This document shows positions 17,363-26,777 of a DNA stretch of 32,896 nucleotides, one piece after another. The notes under the pieces were generated by a model. It saw nothing but the letters and a program-made list of their open reading frames with translations, was not told where the DNA came from and ran no database searches. The stretch is from Nitrospirota bacterium. GTDB taxonomy: Bacteria; Nitrospirota; Thermodesulfovibrionia; Thermodesulfovibrionales; JdFR-85. The stretch is taken from contig DROX01000205.1 in NCBI GenBank assembly GCA_011321725.1, positions 1 through 32,896 on the forward strand. The letters are read 5' to 3'. The position numbers were made by a program, and so were the translations under genes. The first letter of the stretch is position 1; each line of letters starts with the position of its first letter.

Positions 17363-18208
17363 ATGTTGAAGCTGAAACATGGCATAGTTGAACTTTACAA
17401 AAAGGTTGCCACATCCATTCCGCCGGACGTGGAAGAGGCACTCAAGGCTGCCCTTGACAAGGAACCCGGTGGCGAGGGCAAGAGGATCCTGGAGGGTGTA
17501 ATATCAGACATCAGCAGGGCAAGAAAGGAAAAAGGCCCTGTCTGTATTGATACGGGGGTACCAACATTCGTTATAAAGGCCCCCTCTTCAATTGACCGGA
17601 AAAAGATGAGGGAGATAATCCTTGAGGCAACAAGGGAGGCAACAAAGTCAATACCCCTTAGACCAAACGCAGTGGATATCATAACAGGGGAAAACTCTAC
17701 AGACAATACGGGAAGGAACTTCCCTGTCATCTATATTGAGGAGAGCGAAAACAACCTCCTTGTCGTGGACCTCCTCTTCAAAGGTTATGAGTGTGAGGAA
17801 CTGAGTCGTACATACCGTCTGCCAGATACCACGATAGGTGCTGAAAGGGACCTTGACGGTGTGAGGAAGGTGGTTATTGACGCGGTCAGGAAGGCAGAAG
17901 GAAGGGGATGCCCACCCTACAGTATAGGGGTAGGGATCGGTGCAAGCAGGGACCAGGTGGTTGTGCTTTCCACAAAACAGCTGTTCAGAAGATGTTATGA
18001 GAAGCACCCTGACCCTGCCATCTCAAGGCTTGAAGAGGAGACCCTCTCCGAACTTAACAGCCTCGGGATCGGACCAATGGGAAAGGGTGGCAGAACAACG
18101 GCAATAAATGTTAGCATTGAATATGCCCATCGCCATCGTGATACATATCTTGTGGATGTATCCATAAGCTGCTGGGCAAACAGGAGGGGAAAGCTCATCT
18201 GGGGTTGA
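17363..18208 (+). CDS. Class I fumarate hydratase alpha (N-terminal) subunit
   Basis: CIDTGVPTFVIK, RPNAVDIITGENSTDN, GIGPMGKGGRTTA signatures. Confidence 0.85.
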   Translation: MLKLKHGIVELYKKVATSIPPDVEEALKAALDKEPGGEGKRILEGVISDISRARKEKGPVCIDTGVPTFVIKAPSSIDRKKMREIILEATREATKSIPLRPNAVDIITGENSTDNTGRNFPVIYIEESENNLLVVDLLFKGYECEELSRTYRLPDTTIGAERDLDGVRKVVIDAVRKAEGRGCPPYSIGVGIGASRDQVVVLSTKQLFRRCYEKHPDPAISRLEEETLSELNSLGIGPMGKGGRTTAINVSIEYAHRHRDTYLVDVSISCWANRRGKLIWG

Positions 18209-18215
18209 TAAGGGT

Positions 18216-19109
18216 ATGATATTCATAACAGGAGCGACAGGTTTTGTAGGGTCCCATCTTCTAAAGGCATTGCAGAAAGAGGGGATTGAGGCGAGGTGCC
18301 TGGTAAGAAACAAGGAAAAGGCAAGGATAGTAGAGTCCCTGGGGTTTGAGGCTGTCATAGGTGACATCACGGACAGGGGATCGCTCAGGGGAAAGATCAG
18401 GGGTGCCAGGGTCGTGGTACACCTTGTGGGAATAATCCAGGAGACCCAGGATATCACCTTTGATCAGGTTCATTTAGAAGGCACCGAGAACCTGATTGAG
18501 GAGGCGCTATCCGCAGGTGTAAGAGAAATCTTCTACCAGTCAGCCCTCGGTGCTGATATCAACTCACGCCACAAATACCTTCAGACAAAGGGTCATGCCG
18601 AGGAACTCGTAAAGCTCTCCGGCATGGATTACTGGATATTCAAACCGTCACTGATTATAGGACCTGGCGATGGATTTACGGAGAATATCAAAAAGGTGCT
18701 AAGCCTGGGACCTGTTGTGACGGTACCAGGCACGGGTAATACAAAATTCCAGCCCCTTTCTGTAGACGACTGGACAAGGGCCTTTCTGATAGCCCTGAAG
18801 GACGGGGACAGACAGATCAAGACCTATGAGTTCGGTGGCCCGGAACATATAACCTACAACGAGATGCTCAGGATCATGATGAAGGAGATGGGAATAAACA
18901 AACCCATTGTCCATCTGCCAATAGGCCTGGTAAAGGCAGGAATACCTCTTGCGACGCTTCTGGGAAGGTTCACCACAAAGATCCCCAGGGTAACATCCGA
19001 ACAGCTTGACCTCCTGCAGATAGATAACATAACAGATATCCACTCAATGGAGAGGCTCTTCGGGTTCACACCTGAGCCATTCAGGGCTGCCATAAAGAAA
19101 GCGCTGTAA
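18216..19109 (+). CDS. NAD(P)-binding epimerase, NDUFA9-like family
   Basis: FITGATGFVGSHLLKAL Rossmann start; YQSALGA, KPSLIIGPGDGF. Confidence 0.8.
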   Translation: MIFITGATGFVGSHLLKALQKEGIEARCLVRNKEKARIVESLGFEAVIGDITDRGSLRGKIRGARVVVHLVGIIQETQDITFDQVHLEGTENLIEEALSAGVREIFYQSALGADINSRHKYLQTKGHAEELVKLSGMDYWIFKPSLIIGPGDGFTENIKKVLSLGPVVTVPGTGNTKFQPLSVDDWTRAFLIALKDGDRQIKTYEFGGPEHITYNEMLRIMMKEMGINKPIVHLPIGLVKAGIPLATLLGRFTTKIPRVTSEQLDLLQIDNITDIHSMERLFGFTPEPFRAAIKKAL

Positions 19110-19139
19110 AGATATCTCCGACCCTTTGTGACCTCAAAA

Positions 19140-19193
19140 TTCATATATTCTTCATAATCCCTTCAAAGTTTCTTCGCAATCTACTGTTAGACT
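19140..19193 (+). promoter_or_regulatory. 11-bp-phased repeat promoter, CCAHH protein/ccm cluster
   Basis: TTCATATATTC TTCATAATCCC TTCAAAGTTTC TTCGCAATC... TAGACT; last unit to -10 = 15 nt; TGN extended -10. Confidence 0.7.
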
Positions 19194-19230
19194 GAAGTCA
19201 GATCAGAGCAATGGCACAAAGGAGTGTACC

Positions 19231-19824
19231 ATGCAAGAGGGCACAGCAATCTATAGTCTTAAAAGACCCTACATATGGGGAGTCACATCCGGAGCTGTTC
19301 TATTTCTGGTCTACTCGGTCATCCTCACCGTATCAAACTCCCTGAAACATGCCGTAGAAGAGCTTCTACTCTACTGGTATTGGATCTTTCCCCTCATAGG
19401 GGGCTTCGGACTTCAGGCCGGCCTGTACTCCTACATCAAGGCCTCACTGAAGGCAAAGAGGACAAGCGGTGTTGCCTCTGCATCAGTTGTAACGGCAGGG
19501 GGTGTTTCAACAACCTCAATGGTAGCCTGTTGTGCACACCATGTAACAGACCTGCTCCCCCTCGTGGGTCTTTCCGCGGCGGTTGTATTTCTGAATAAGT
19601 TCCAGAGTATTTTCTTCCTCATCGGGATCGTCTCAAATACAGTAGGTGTGATACTGATGTTGAAAATAATACAGCAACACGGCCTCTACAGCCAGCAAGG
19701 ACGGATATTACCTCTTCTCATGAAGATACAGATGAAGAAGGCCCTGTATGTTAGTATCCTGGCAGGCACACTGATAATTATTGTCACTTTGTACAAAAAA
19801 ATTTCCCTTTATGGAGGTGTATGA
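19231..19824 (+). CDS. Polytopic membrane protein with CCAHH motif, putative metal handling
   Basis: About 5-6 hydrophobic segments; STTSMVACCAHHVTDLLPLVGLSAA resembles layout of MerT-type Cys-Cys helix. Confidence 0.6.
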   Translation: MQEGTAIYSLKRPYIWGVTSGAVLFLVYSVILTVSNSLKHAVEELLLYWYWIFPLIGGFGLQAGLYSYIKASLKAKRTSGVASASVVTAGGVSTTSMVACCAHHVTDLLPLVGLSAAVVFLNKFQSIFFLIGIVSNTVGVILMLKIIQQHGLYSQQGRILPLLMKIQMKKALYVSILAGTLIIIVTLYKKISLYGGV

Positions 19825-20288
19825 TGAAGTTTCAGAAGCCCCTTATTTTTTTAGCCGCCCTTCTGATCGGACTGGGCATTGTATCTGGTTTGGACAGGGT
19901 ATTCAGAACAGGAGATAATCCCGGTAAAGACAGAACACCCACAAGCGCTGAGGCGGGGTCTATTGAAAGGGTCTTCCCTACAAGATCCTCTGGGAGCATG
20001 AACCCTGGAGATGTGCTTGTTGAACTCACACCAAAATATGTTGCACCTGGAAAACTCATCGTAAAATTCGCACTTAACACACATACTGTTGACCTTAACC
20101 GGTTCAACCTGAAAGAGATCACCAGTCTCCAGTATGGCTCCAAAAAGATAAAACCATCAGAGGCCAACAGGACAAGGGGACACCATTCCTTCGGTTTGAT
20201 TGTCTTTGATCTTGAAGACAGTCCTGATAAGTTCACAATCACCATCAAGGGGATACCCAAGGAGAAGAAAAGGATATTCACATGGTAA
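19821..20288 (+). CDS. Signal-anchored extracytoplasmic beta-rich protein of unknown function
   Basis: N-terminal hydrophobic anchor; ATGA overlap with the upstream CCAHH gene. Confidence 0.6.
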   Translation: MMKFQKPLIFLAALLIGLGIVSGLDRVFRTGDNPGKDRTPTSAEAGSIERVFPTRSSGSMNPGDVLVELTPKYVAPGKLIVKFALNTHTVDLNRFNLKEITSLQYGSKKIKPSEANRTRGHHSFGLIVFDLEDSPDKFTITIKGIPKEKKRIFTW

Positions 20289-20301
20289 AGGAGATACCTT
20301 C

Positions 20302-20333
20302 TTCACATTTTCTTCATATTTTATATTTATAAT
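20302..20333 (+). promoter_or_regulatory. 11-bp-phased repeat promoter, ccmH
   Basis: TTCACATTTTC TTCATATTTTATATT TATAAT; last unit to -10 = 15 nt. Confidence 0.6.
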
Positions 20334-20347
20334 ATAATTTGTTTGAG

Positions 20348-20845
20348 ATGAATAAAATAGTGTCCACATCCAGATACCTTTTTATTTTACTACTGGCTTC
20401 CCTCTTGGCACCAAATATCTCTGCATCCAGAGAGATAACGCTGATGGAGCTTGAGGAGGTGACTGATCTTATAATGAGCCCTGGTTGCAACTACATATAC
20501 ACCCTCACGAACTGCCCGTCCGCAGAGGCAGCACAGATGCGCGAGATAGTAAAGGATAAACTCCAGAGAGGTGAAAGCAAAGAGCAGATACTCTCCTACT
20601 TTGAGGAGGTATATGGTCCCAGGGTACTTGCCCAGCCCAAGAAAAAGGGGTTTTACTTTGTTGCATGGTGGTTCCCCTATTTTCTCATAATTGACATCTT
20701 TGTCCTTATCGGAATCATCTTGTTTTTATGGCAGAAAAAAGGCAGGAGGCGGTCTGCCGTGGCATCAGACAGTACTGCACCTGTTGCAGAAGACAAGGAT
20801 GCCGAGAGGCTACTGGAAGAGGAGCTGAAGAGGTTCCGTGAATAA
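20348..20845 (+). CDS. ccmH: CcmH-like cytochrome c maturation protein, variant motif
   Basis: CcmH-like architecture; CNYIYTLTNCPSAEAAQMREIVKDKLQRGESKEQIL..YFEEVYGPRVL, then TM helix. Confidence 0.75.
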   Translation: MNKIVSTSRYLFILLLASLLAPNISASREITLMELEEVTDLIMSPGCNYIYTLTNCPSAEAAQMREIVKDKLQRGESKEQILSYFEEVYGPRVLAQPKKKGFYFVAWWFPYFLIIDIFVLIGIILFLWQKKGRRRSAVASDSTAPVAEDKDAERLLEEELKRFRE

Positions 20846-20892
20846 TTTCCCGGAAAGGGTCATTGGTGTCCGAATAATTTCAGATAAGTAGA

Positions 20893-20914
20893 CAAGGCGG
20901 GGTTCCCTGCCTTG
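20893..20914 (+). terminator. Possible hairpin between ccmH and tlpA-like gene
   Basis: CAAGGC-N10-GCCTTG followed by ATAATATTTTAT. Confidence 0.4.
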
Positions 20915-20953
20915 ATAATATTTTATCCTGGAAGGAATGAGAAAGAGGTATAC

Positions 20954-21520
20954 ATGAGAAACATACTGAAGGCACTCTTTATTATACCGGCATTGATACT
21001 GGTTGTAGTAGTCCTTGGCGGGGTCTTTTCTGGCAAGGAAAGGTCCACCAAGAAACACCCAAGGCCGACCATAGGGGAACCGGCACGGGACTTTGCCTAT
21101 CCTGACCTCAATGGTAAGACCGTGAGACTTTCGGATTTTTTCGGGAAAAAGGTCATCTTCCTCAACATATGGGCCACATGGTGCACCTCATGCAGAAAGG
21201 AGCTTCCCACGGTGCAGAAGATGTATGAAAAATTCAAAGGGGATGACTTTGAGGTTATCGCGGTAAGCATAGATGCCCTCGGGAAAAAGGCTGTAGAGCC
21301 TTTCATGAGAAAGTATGGGCTCACATTCCCTGCACTGCTTGACATATCCGGCTCAATACAGCTCCTCTACGGAACCACTGGAGTCCCTGAGACATTCATT
21401 ATTGACAAAAGCGGTAAGGTTGCCTATGTAGAGATAGGTGCAGGTGACTGGACAGACCCTGAAAAGCAGTCCATAATCCAGAGCCTCATGAGTGAGCCTG
21501 ACAGGGAGGTTACAAGGTGA
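20954..21520 (+). CDS. TlpA/ResA/CcmG-like thioredoxin
   Basis: WATWCTSCRKELP active site, N-terminal anchor. Confidence 0.88.
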   Translation: MRNILKALFIIPALILVVVVLGGVFSGKERSTKKHPRPTIGEPARDFAYPDLNGKTVRLSDFFGKKVIFLNIWATWCTSCRKELPTVQKMYEKFKGDDFEVIAVSIDALGKKAVEPFMRKYGLTFPALLDISGSIQLLYGTTGVPETFIIDKSGKVAYVEIGAGDWTDPEKQSIIQSLMSEPDREVTR

Positions 21521-21924
21521 AGGGGAAAAAGGTAATTATACTGGTAGTGGTCATGCTTGCAGCCTTCTCCTATCTACTGCTTATAGGTATGAAGGAAGGT
21601 AGCATGTACTACCTTGAGGTCTCCGAGTATCTTGCCAGGGCAAGGGAACTCGGTAACAGAAAGGTAAGGGTGAACGGAAGGGTCGTGAAAGAAAGCCTTG
21701 ATTTTAATACAAAAACTCTCACGTTGAGATTCATTCTGAAAGACACGAAAGGCAACGAATCCCTTCCCGTTGTGTATCACGGAAGCCCTCCTGACCTGCT
21801 AAACCAGGATGGCGTGACAGCCGTGGCAGAAGGTCACTATGACCTGAAAAACAATGTCTTTATTGCAAGGCAGCTTCTTGTGAAGTGTCCGTCAAAATAC
21901 GAGAGAAAGGACAAAGGGGTATGA
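21517..21924 (+). CDS. ccmE: CcmE heme chaperone, CxxxY variant
   Basis: OB-fold CcmE features; C-terminal LLVKCPSKYE where canonical CcmE has HxxxY; GTG start overlaps upstream stop. Confidence 0.85.
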   Translation: MKGKKVIILVVVMLAAFSYLLLIGMKEGSMYYLEVSEYLARARELGNRKVRVNGRVVKESLDFNTKTLTLRFILKDTKGNESLPVVYHGSPPDLLNQDGVTAVAEGHYDLKNNVFIARQLLVKCPSKYERKDKGV

Positions 21925-23924
21925 TTGAGATTGCCGGGTTTCTACTTCTACTGGCACTGATCCTGTCTACCGCCATCTCACTGTCTTTAGTATACGGGCT
22001 CTACAAAAGAGACGGCAGGTTCATTGATATCTCCTACAGAGGATCAAAGGGCGTGTTTGTCCTTCTCAGCACTACAGTACTGTTTATGATATACTTTTTC
22101 CTTACAGACGACTTCAGGGTGGAATATGTGGCATCCTACTCAGAGAGGGTCCTGCCCGTGTTCTACAAAATTACAGGACTATGGGCCGGACAGAAGGGTT
22201 CGCTTCTCCTCTGGGCCTGGCTGCTGTCGCTCTTCACCTTTATCACCATTGCAAGGGATGAACATAGGCCGAACAGATACTACCTGCCTTATGTACTGTT
22301 CACTTTGAATATTACTACACTCTTTTTCCTTGTCCTTCTGAATTTTGTTACACCTCCCTTTGAGATGAGCACAAGGGTGCCAGCGGATGGTAACGGATTG
22401 AATCCACTGCTCCAGAATCCTGGGATGGTCTTCCATCCTCCCACACTCTACCTTGGTTACGTGGGATTCACCATCCCCTTTGCCTTTGCCATAGCAGCAC
22501 TATTTATGAAAGACCTGGGTGAGTGGTGGATAAAGAAGACAAGGGCATGGACGCTCTTCTCATGGGCATTTCTCACCCTTGGTATCGTCTTTGGTGGATG
22601 GTGGGCCTACAGAGAGCTTGGCTGGGGAGGAGTGTGGGGATGGGACCCTGTGGAGAATGCCTCTCTTATGCCATGGTTAACATCCACCGCCTTTCTTCAC
22701 TCTGTCATTATACAGGAGAGAAGAGGGATGTTGAAGGTCTGGAATATTGTACTCATACTGCTTACATTCGCACTGAGTATTTTCGGAACCTTTATAACAC
22801 GTAGCGGGATCATCACCTCTGTTCATGCCTTTGGCCAGTCTTCTGTAGGGTATGTCTTCCTTGGATTCCTTGCTGTTGTAGTTGTATCAGGAGGTTACCT
22901 GATATGGAGCCGTTACGAAAAACTCAAAGAGAAAAATCCCAGGATAGAATCGGTTCTTTCAAAAGAAAGTTCCTTTCTATACAACAACATAATCCTATTC
23001 GGCCTTGCCTTTGCCACCTTCTGGGGCACGATATTTCCGCTCATAGTTGAGGCTGTCAAGGGAATCAAGATATCCGTGGGGCCGCCCTTCTTTAACAGGG
23101 TAAACTCACCCCTCTTTCTGCTACTTATAATCCTGATGGCACTCTGTCCGCTTCTTGCATGGAGGCGTACATCATGGCAGGGGATAAAAAAGAACTTTCT
23201 TATGCCTGCATCGCTGATGATCCTGTCACTACCCATACTGCTCTTTTCCGGGGTCCGTGGATTCATGCCCCTTTTCTTCTATGCCTTCTGCCTCTTTGTG
23301 GTCTTCTCACTTATCAGGGAATTCTACATCGGCACAAGGGCAAGGGTTATACACAGGGGTGAAAAATGGGTTAGCGCCTTTGCAAACCTTCTGTCCAATA
23401 ACAGGAGGAGATACGGCGGTTTCATTGTTCATATCGGGATCGTCTTCATTGTAATAGGGCTTGCCGGTTATGGATACTTCCAGTTCAAAGAGAGCTATAC
23501 CATGAAACCGGGCGACACGGTCAATGTGAAAGGATACCAGTTAAAGTATATCACCCTGCAGAGTGTCCAGAAAGGGCATTACACAGGCATCGGTAGTCTG
23601 ATAAATGTCTACAAATCCGGAGACTTCATCGGGTCCTTGAGACCTGAAAAGAGGTTTTATAAAAGGCAGGAACCCACAACAGAGGTGGCCATTAAAAGCG
23701 GAATACTTGAAGACCTCTATCTCGTACTCAACGGCTGGGAAAGTAATGGCGTTATCACACTTACAGTGGTCATCAATCCCCTTCTTTCATGGGCATGGTT
23801 TGGAACAGGAGTGGCCATCCTTGGGGTGTTATGGGCTGTCTATCCTGTAAAAAGACGGGTATCTGAAACAGCGCTCCTTGAGAAGGAGCTCATCCTTTCC
23901 CTGCAGGAGGCCAGAGAGATATGA
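21921..23924 (+). CDS. ccmF: CcmF heme lyase component
   Basis: GGWWAYRELGWGGVWGWDPVENASLMPWL tryptophan-rich motif; many TM helices. Confidence 0.95.
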   Translation: MIEIAGFLLLLALILSTAISLSLVYGLYKRDGRFIDISYRGSKGVFVLLSTTVLFMIYFFLTDDFRVEYVASYSERVLPVFYKITGLWAGQKGSLLLWAWLLSLFTFITIARDEHRPNRYYLPYVLFTLNITTLFFLVLLNFVTPPFEMSTRVPADGNGLNPLLQNPGMVFHPPTLYLGYVGFTIPFAFAIAALFMKDLGEWWIKKTRAWTLFSWAFLTLGIVFGGWWAYRELGWGGVWGWDPVENASLMPWLTSTAFLHSVIIQERRGMLKVWNIVLILLTFALSIFGTFITRSGIITSVHAFGQSSVGYVFLGFLAVVVVSGGYLIWSRYEKLKEKNPRIESVLSKESSFLYNNIILFGLAFATFWGTIFPLIVEAVKGIKISVGPPFFNRVNSPLFLLLIILMALCPLLAWRRTSWQGIKKNFLMPASLMILSLPILLFSGVRGFMPLFFYAFCLFVVFSLIREFYIGTRARVIHRGEKWVSAFANLLSNNRRRYGGFIVHIGIVFIVIGLAGYGYFQFKESYTMKPGDTVNVKGYQLKYITLQSVQKGHYTGIGSLINVYKSGDFIGSLRPEKRFYKRQEPTTEVAIKSGILEDLYLVLNGWESNGVITLTVVINPLLSWAWFGTGVAILGVLWAVYPVKRRVSETALLEKELILSLQEAREI

Positions 23925-24289
23925 TTGTAGCATTACTGATTCTCATTACAGTTGTTACTGTCCTTTATGTAACCCTGCCGCTTTTGAGGGAGCCTTACTG
24001 GCAGTATGTAAACCTCAACAGACTAAGGGATATATACGAGGAGAAAAAGACCGGTCTCTGGGCACTTACTGATATTGACAATGAATACGAGATGGGAAAG
24101 CTCTCAGAGGATGACTACAGGGCACTGAAGGAGCAATTCAAGACAGAGGTCATCCCTGTACTTATGGAGGAACGCAGAATAGTCGGAGAAGCTATAGTCG
24201 GACTAGACAACAAGGGCAGCCTCAACGAAAAGGCAAAAGAAGCAGCCCTCTCTGAGGTGATAAGGATATGTGGAAAAAGACTATCCTGA
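23921..24289 (+). CDS. CcmI-like N-terminal domain protein
   Basis: N-terminal TM, then LTDIDNEYEMGKLSEDDYRALKEQF as in CcmI. Confidence 0.65.
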   Translation: MIVALLILITVVTVLYVTLPLLREPYWQYVNLNRLRDIYEEKKTGLWALTDIDNEYEMGKLSEDDYRALKEQFKTEVIPVLMEERRIVGEAIVGLDNKGSLNEKAKEAALSEVIRICGKRLS

Positions 24290-25359
24290 CAGTACTGCTT
24301 ACAACCCTCTTTGTATCATCTCTATATGCTATGCCAGTGGAGGTAACCATAAGAAATGGTACTACCAGAGATGTGCTTCCTAACTATCCCTTCACCATAC
24401 ATATGCTCAACAAGACCGGTAAAGAAACCAGCAAACTGGATCTCAGGACAGACTCTAAAGGGCTTTACAGGGGAGATCTTCCCTTTGGCAAGGACACCGT
24501 CCTTCTCGCCAGGGCAACCTACAGAGGCGTAACATATGAAACAACATCATTTAAAAAGATCAAAGATACACTTGTTGCAGAGCTCACTGTCTATGAAATA
24601 ACCGACAGGGCTGACAATATAACCATCCCCCACAGGACACTGGTGGTCTCACCACAGAACGACCATACAGTGCAGGTCTTTGAGATAATACAGCTGAAAA
24701 ACAAAGGTACCAGAACATTTGTAGGCCGTTACAACGATGAACTTGATACACATCAGGTGCTTTACATCCCCATGCCATTGGGATACCGTTTGAACCACCT
24801 CCAGGGCATTGATTCCAGAAAGGTATTGACATACAACAGGGCTATAATCACAGAGGAGAAGCTCCCCCCTGGAGAGCGGGAGATAGTGCTCGGGTATCTC
24901 CTGAGAAGTGACACAGGCCTTTTTGATCTCTCCCTCGTCTCTGACGGAAACAAGCCAGAACCGGAACAGGCCACAGTGCTTCTACTGAAAAACAACAACT
25001 GGAGGCTAAAATCAGGGGCACTTGAGTTTTCCGGTGAAACCGATTTTTATGGTAAACTCTATCAATCATGGACTGGCAAGGGATCGGACATACTTAAAAT
25101 CAAACTCTATAGCCCTGCCTACAGGGACCGGACCTTTACATGGGCCTTAGCGATTATTGGAGGTGTCCTTTTAAGTGCAATGCTGATGTTCCTGGGAGGC
25201 AAAAGGATACGCCTCTATTATACTCTGAAAGAAAAGGACAGGATAATGAATACCCTCTCTGCCCTGAAGGCCACAGGTGGGGAGGACGGCTATTACCAGC
25301 CAATAATAAAGATTCTTGAGGAGCGTCTCAGCGAGATAAACAGAAGAATGGCAAGTTGA
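24268..25359 (+). CDS. Secreted/anchored protein of unknown function in ccm cluster
   Basis: Signal peptide, beta-rich extracytoplasmic domain, TM near C-terminus; overlaps neighbours. Confidence 0.6.
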   Translation: MWKKTILTVLLTTLFVSSLYAMPVEVTIRNGTTRDVLPNYPFTIHMLNKTGKETSKLDLRTDSKGLYRGDLPFGKDTVLLARATYRGVTYETTSFKKIKDTLVAELTVYEITDRADNITIPHRTLVVSPQNDHTVQVFEIIQLKNKGTRTFVGRYNDELDTHQVLYIPMPLGYRLNHLQGIDSRKVLTYNRAIITEEKLPPGEREIVLGYLLRSDTGLFDLSLVSDGNKPEPEQATVLLLKNNNWRLKSGALEFSGETDFYGKLYQSWTGKGSDILKIKLYSPAYRDRTFTWALAIIGGVLLSAMLMFLGGKRIRLYYTLKEKDRIMNTLSALKATGGEDGYYQPIIKILEERLSEINRRMAS

Positions 25360-26042
25360 TGATCCGTCTGATAGATATAAACAAGACATACAGCCTCAGA
25401 CCGGTACTGAAAGATATAAACCTGGACCTCGGTGTGGGAGAGATATTTGTCCTCTTTGGTCATAATGGCGCAGGGAAAACCACCCTGCTGAAGATCGTCT
25501 CCGGTATCATGTCACCTACCAGAGGCAGGGTGGAGGGGCTGGAGAAGGAGCCGATCTGCAATCGCATCTTCTACCTCGGACACAACAATGGCTTATACAG
25601 TGAACTCACCGTTTTGGAGAATGTCCGTTTCTTCCAGCGGTTGTTCAGTGGTGGAAATGGTGATAATACCATCATCAAGAAGAACCTTTCAGAGTTCGGG
25701 CTGTGGCAGAGAAGAAATGACAGGGTAAGATCACTATCCCAGGGAATGAAAAGACGGCTTGCCCTGATGAAGACACTCATTTGTGATTCTGGTTTCATTG
25801 TGCTTGACGAACCCTTCACAGGCCTGGACCTCAGATGGAAAGACACCATCGTAGAAAAGATCCTTTCACTCAGACAGAGGGGGACCACCGTACTGATCAC
25901 CACACATCTTGTAGAGGAAGGCCTGAGGCTTGCCGACAGGGTCGGATTCCTTGAGGAAGGTAAACTGACCCTGATACGAAAAAGGACCGAGATAGACGAA
26001 CTACAGATAAGGGAGATGCTGAAGGGTGAGGTTTGCAGCTAA
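25359..26042 (+). CDS. ccmA: CcmA ABC transporter ATPase
   Basis: GHNGAGKTTLLK Walker A, LSQGMKRRLAL signature, VLDEPFTGLD Walker B. Confidence 0.87.
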   Translation: MIRLIDINKTYSLRPVLKDINLDLGVGEIFVLFGHNGAGKTTLLKIVSGIMSPTRGRVEGLEKEPICNRIFYLGHNNGLYSELTVLENVRFFQRLFSGGNGDNTIIKKNLSEFGLWQRRNDRVRSLSQGMKRRLALMKTLICDSGFIVLDEPFTGLDLRWKDTIVEKILSLRQRGTTVLITTHLVEEGLRLADRVGFLEEGKLTLIRKRTEIDELQIREMLKGEVCS

Positions 26043-26706
26043 CATATTCCTGGTGGTAAAGAAGGATCTTCTCCTTGAATTGAGAGGGAAAGAGGCATTG
26101 AGCATAATGATCTTTCTGTCGCTACTGCTACTTGTGGTGTTCAATCTTGCAGTGGATATCAACAGGGATAATGTCTCTGAACTTGTCTCAGGGATTCTCT
26201 GGGTGATATTTGCCTTCTCCGGGATTCTTGGCATGGGCAAGACCTCCCTTTCAGAAAGAGACGACGATGCCTATCTGAACGTTGTATTTTCTTCTGTATC
26301 CATGGAAAGTTTCTTCTTTGCCAAAGTACTCAGCAACCTCCTCTTTTTAATGATCATGGAACTATTCACCATTGTTTTCTTTGTGGTACTCTTTGACTAT
26401 GAGAGGCTCTTTTCTGCACTGCCAGGCCTCTCAATCCCCCTGTTACTTGGAAGTTTCGGATTCTCCGTTGTGGGTACCCTGTTCTCTTTTCTTTCCACGG
26501 GATCAAGGTTCGGGGAGATAATACTGCCACTGCTTTTTCTTCCCCTTGTGGTCCCGGTCCTGATAGGTGGTGTTTCATCCACAGACATCATCCTTAATGG
26601 TTCAGCAGGTGATACCCCTGGCAAGTGGCTGAAGATACTCCTTGTCTTTGACATGCTTTATCTTTCAATATCTTTGATACTCTTCAGGTATCTCGTGGAG
26701 GAATAA
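26026..26706 (+). CDS. ccmB: CcmB heme exporter membrane protein
   Basis: KDLLLELRGKEALSIMIFLSLLL and six-TM profile between ccmA and ccmC; GTG start. Confidence 0.87.
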   Translation: MRFAANIFLVVKKDLLLELRGKEALSIMIFLSLLLLVVFNLAVDINRDNVSELVSGILWVIFAFSGILGMGKTSLSERDDDAYLNVVFSSVSMESFFFAKVLSNLLFLMIMELFTIVFFVVLFDYERLFSALPGLSIPLLLGSFGFSVVGTLFSFLSTGSRFGEIILPLLFLPLVVPVLIGGVSSTDIILNGSAGDTPGKWLKILLVFDMLYLSISLILFRYLVEE

Positions 26707-26777
26707 ATTATGAGAGATAGTTCACAAAACATGATAACTACAGACAGTTTCACTATTTATGGGATGGAATTAAAACC

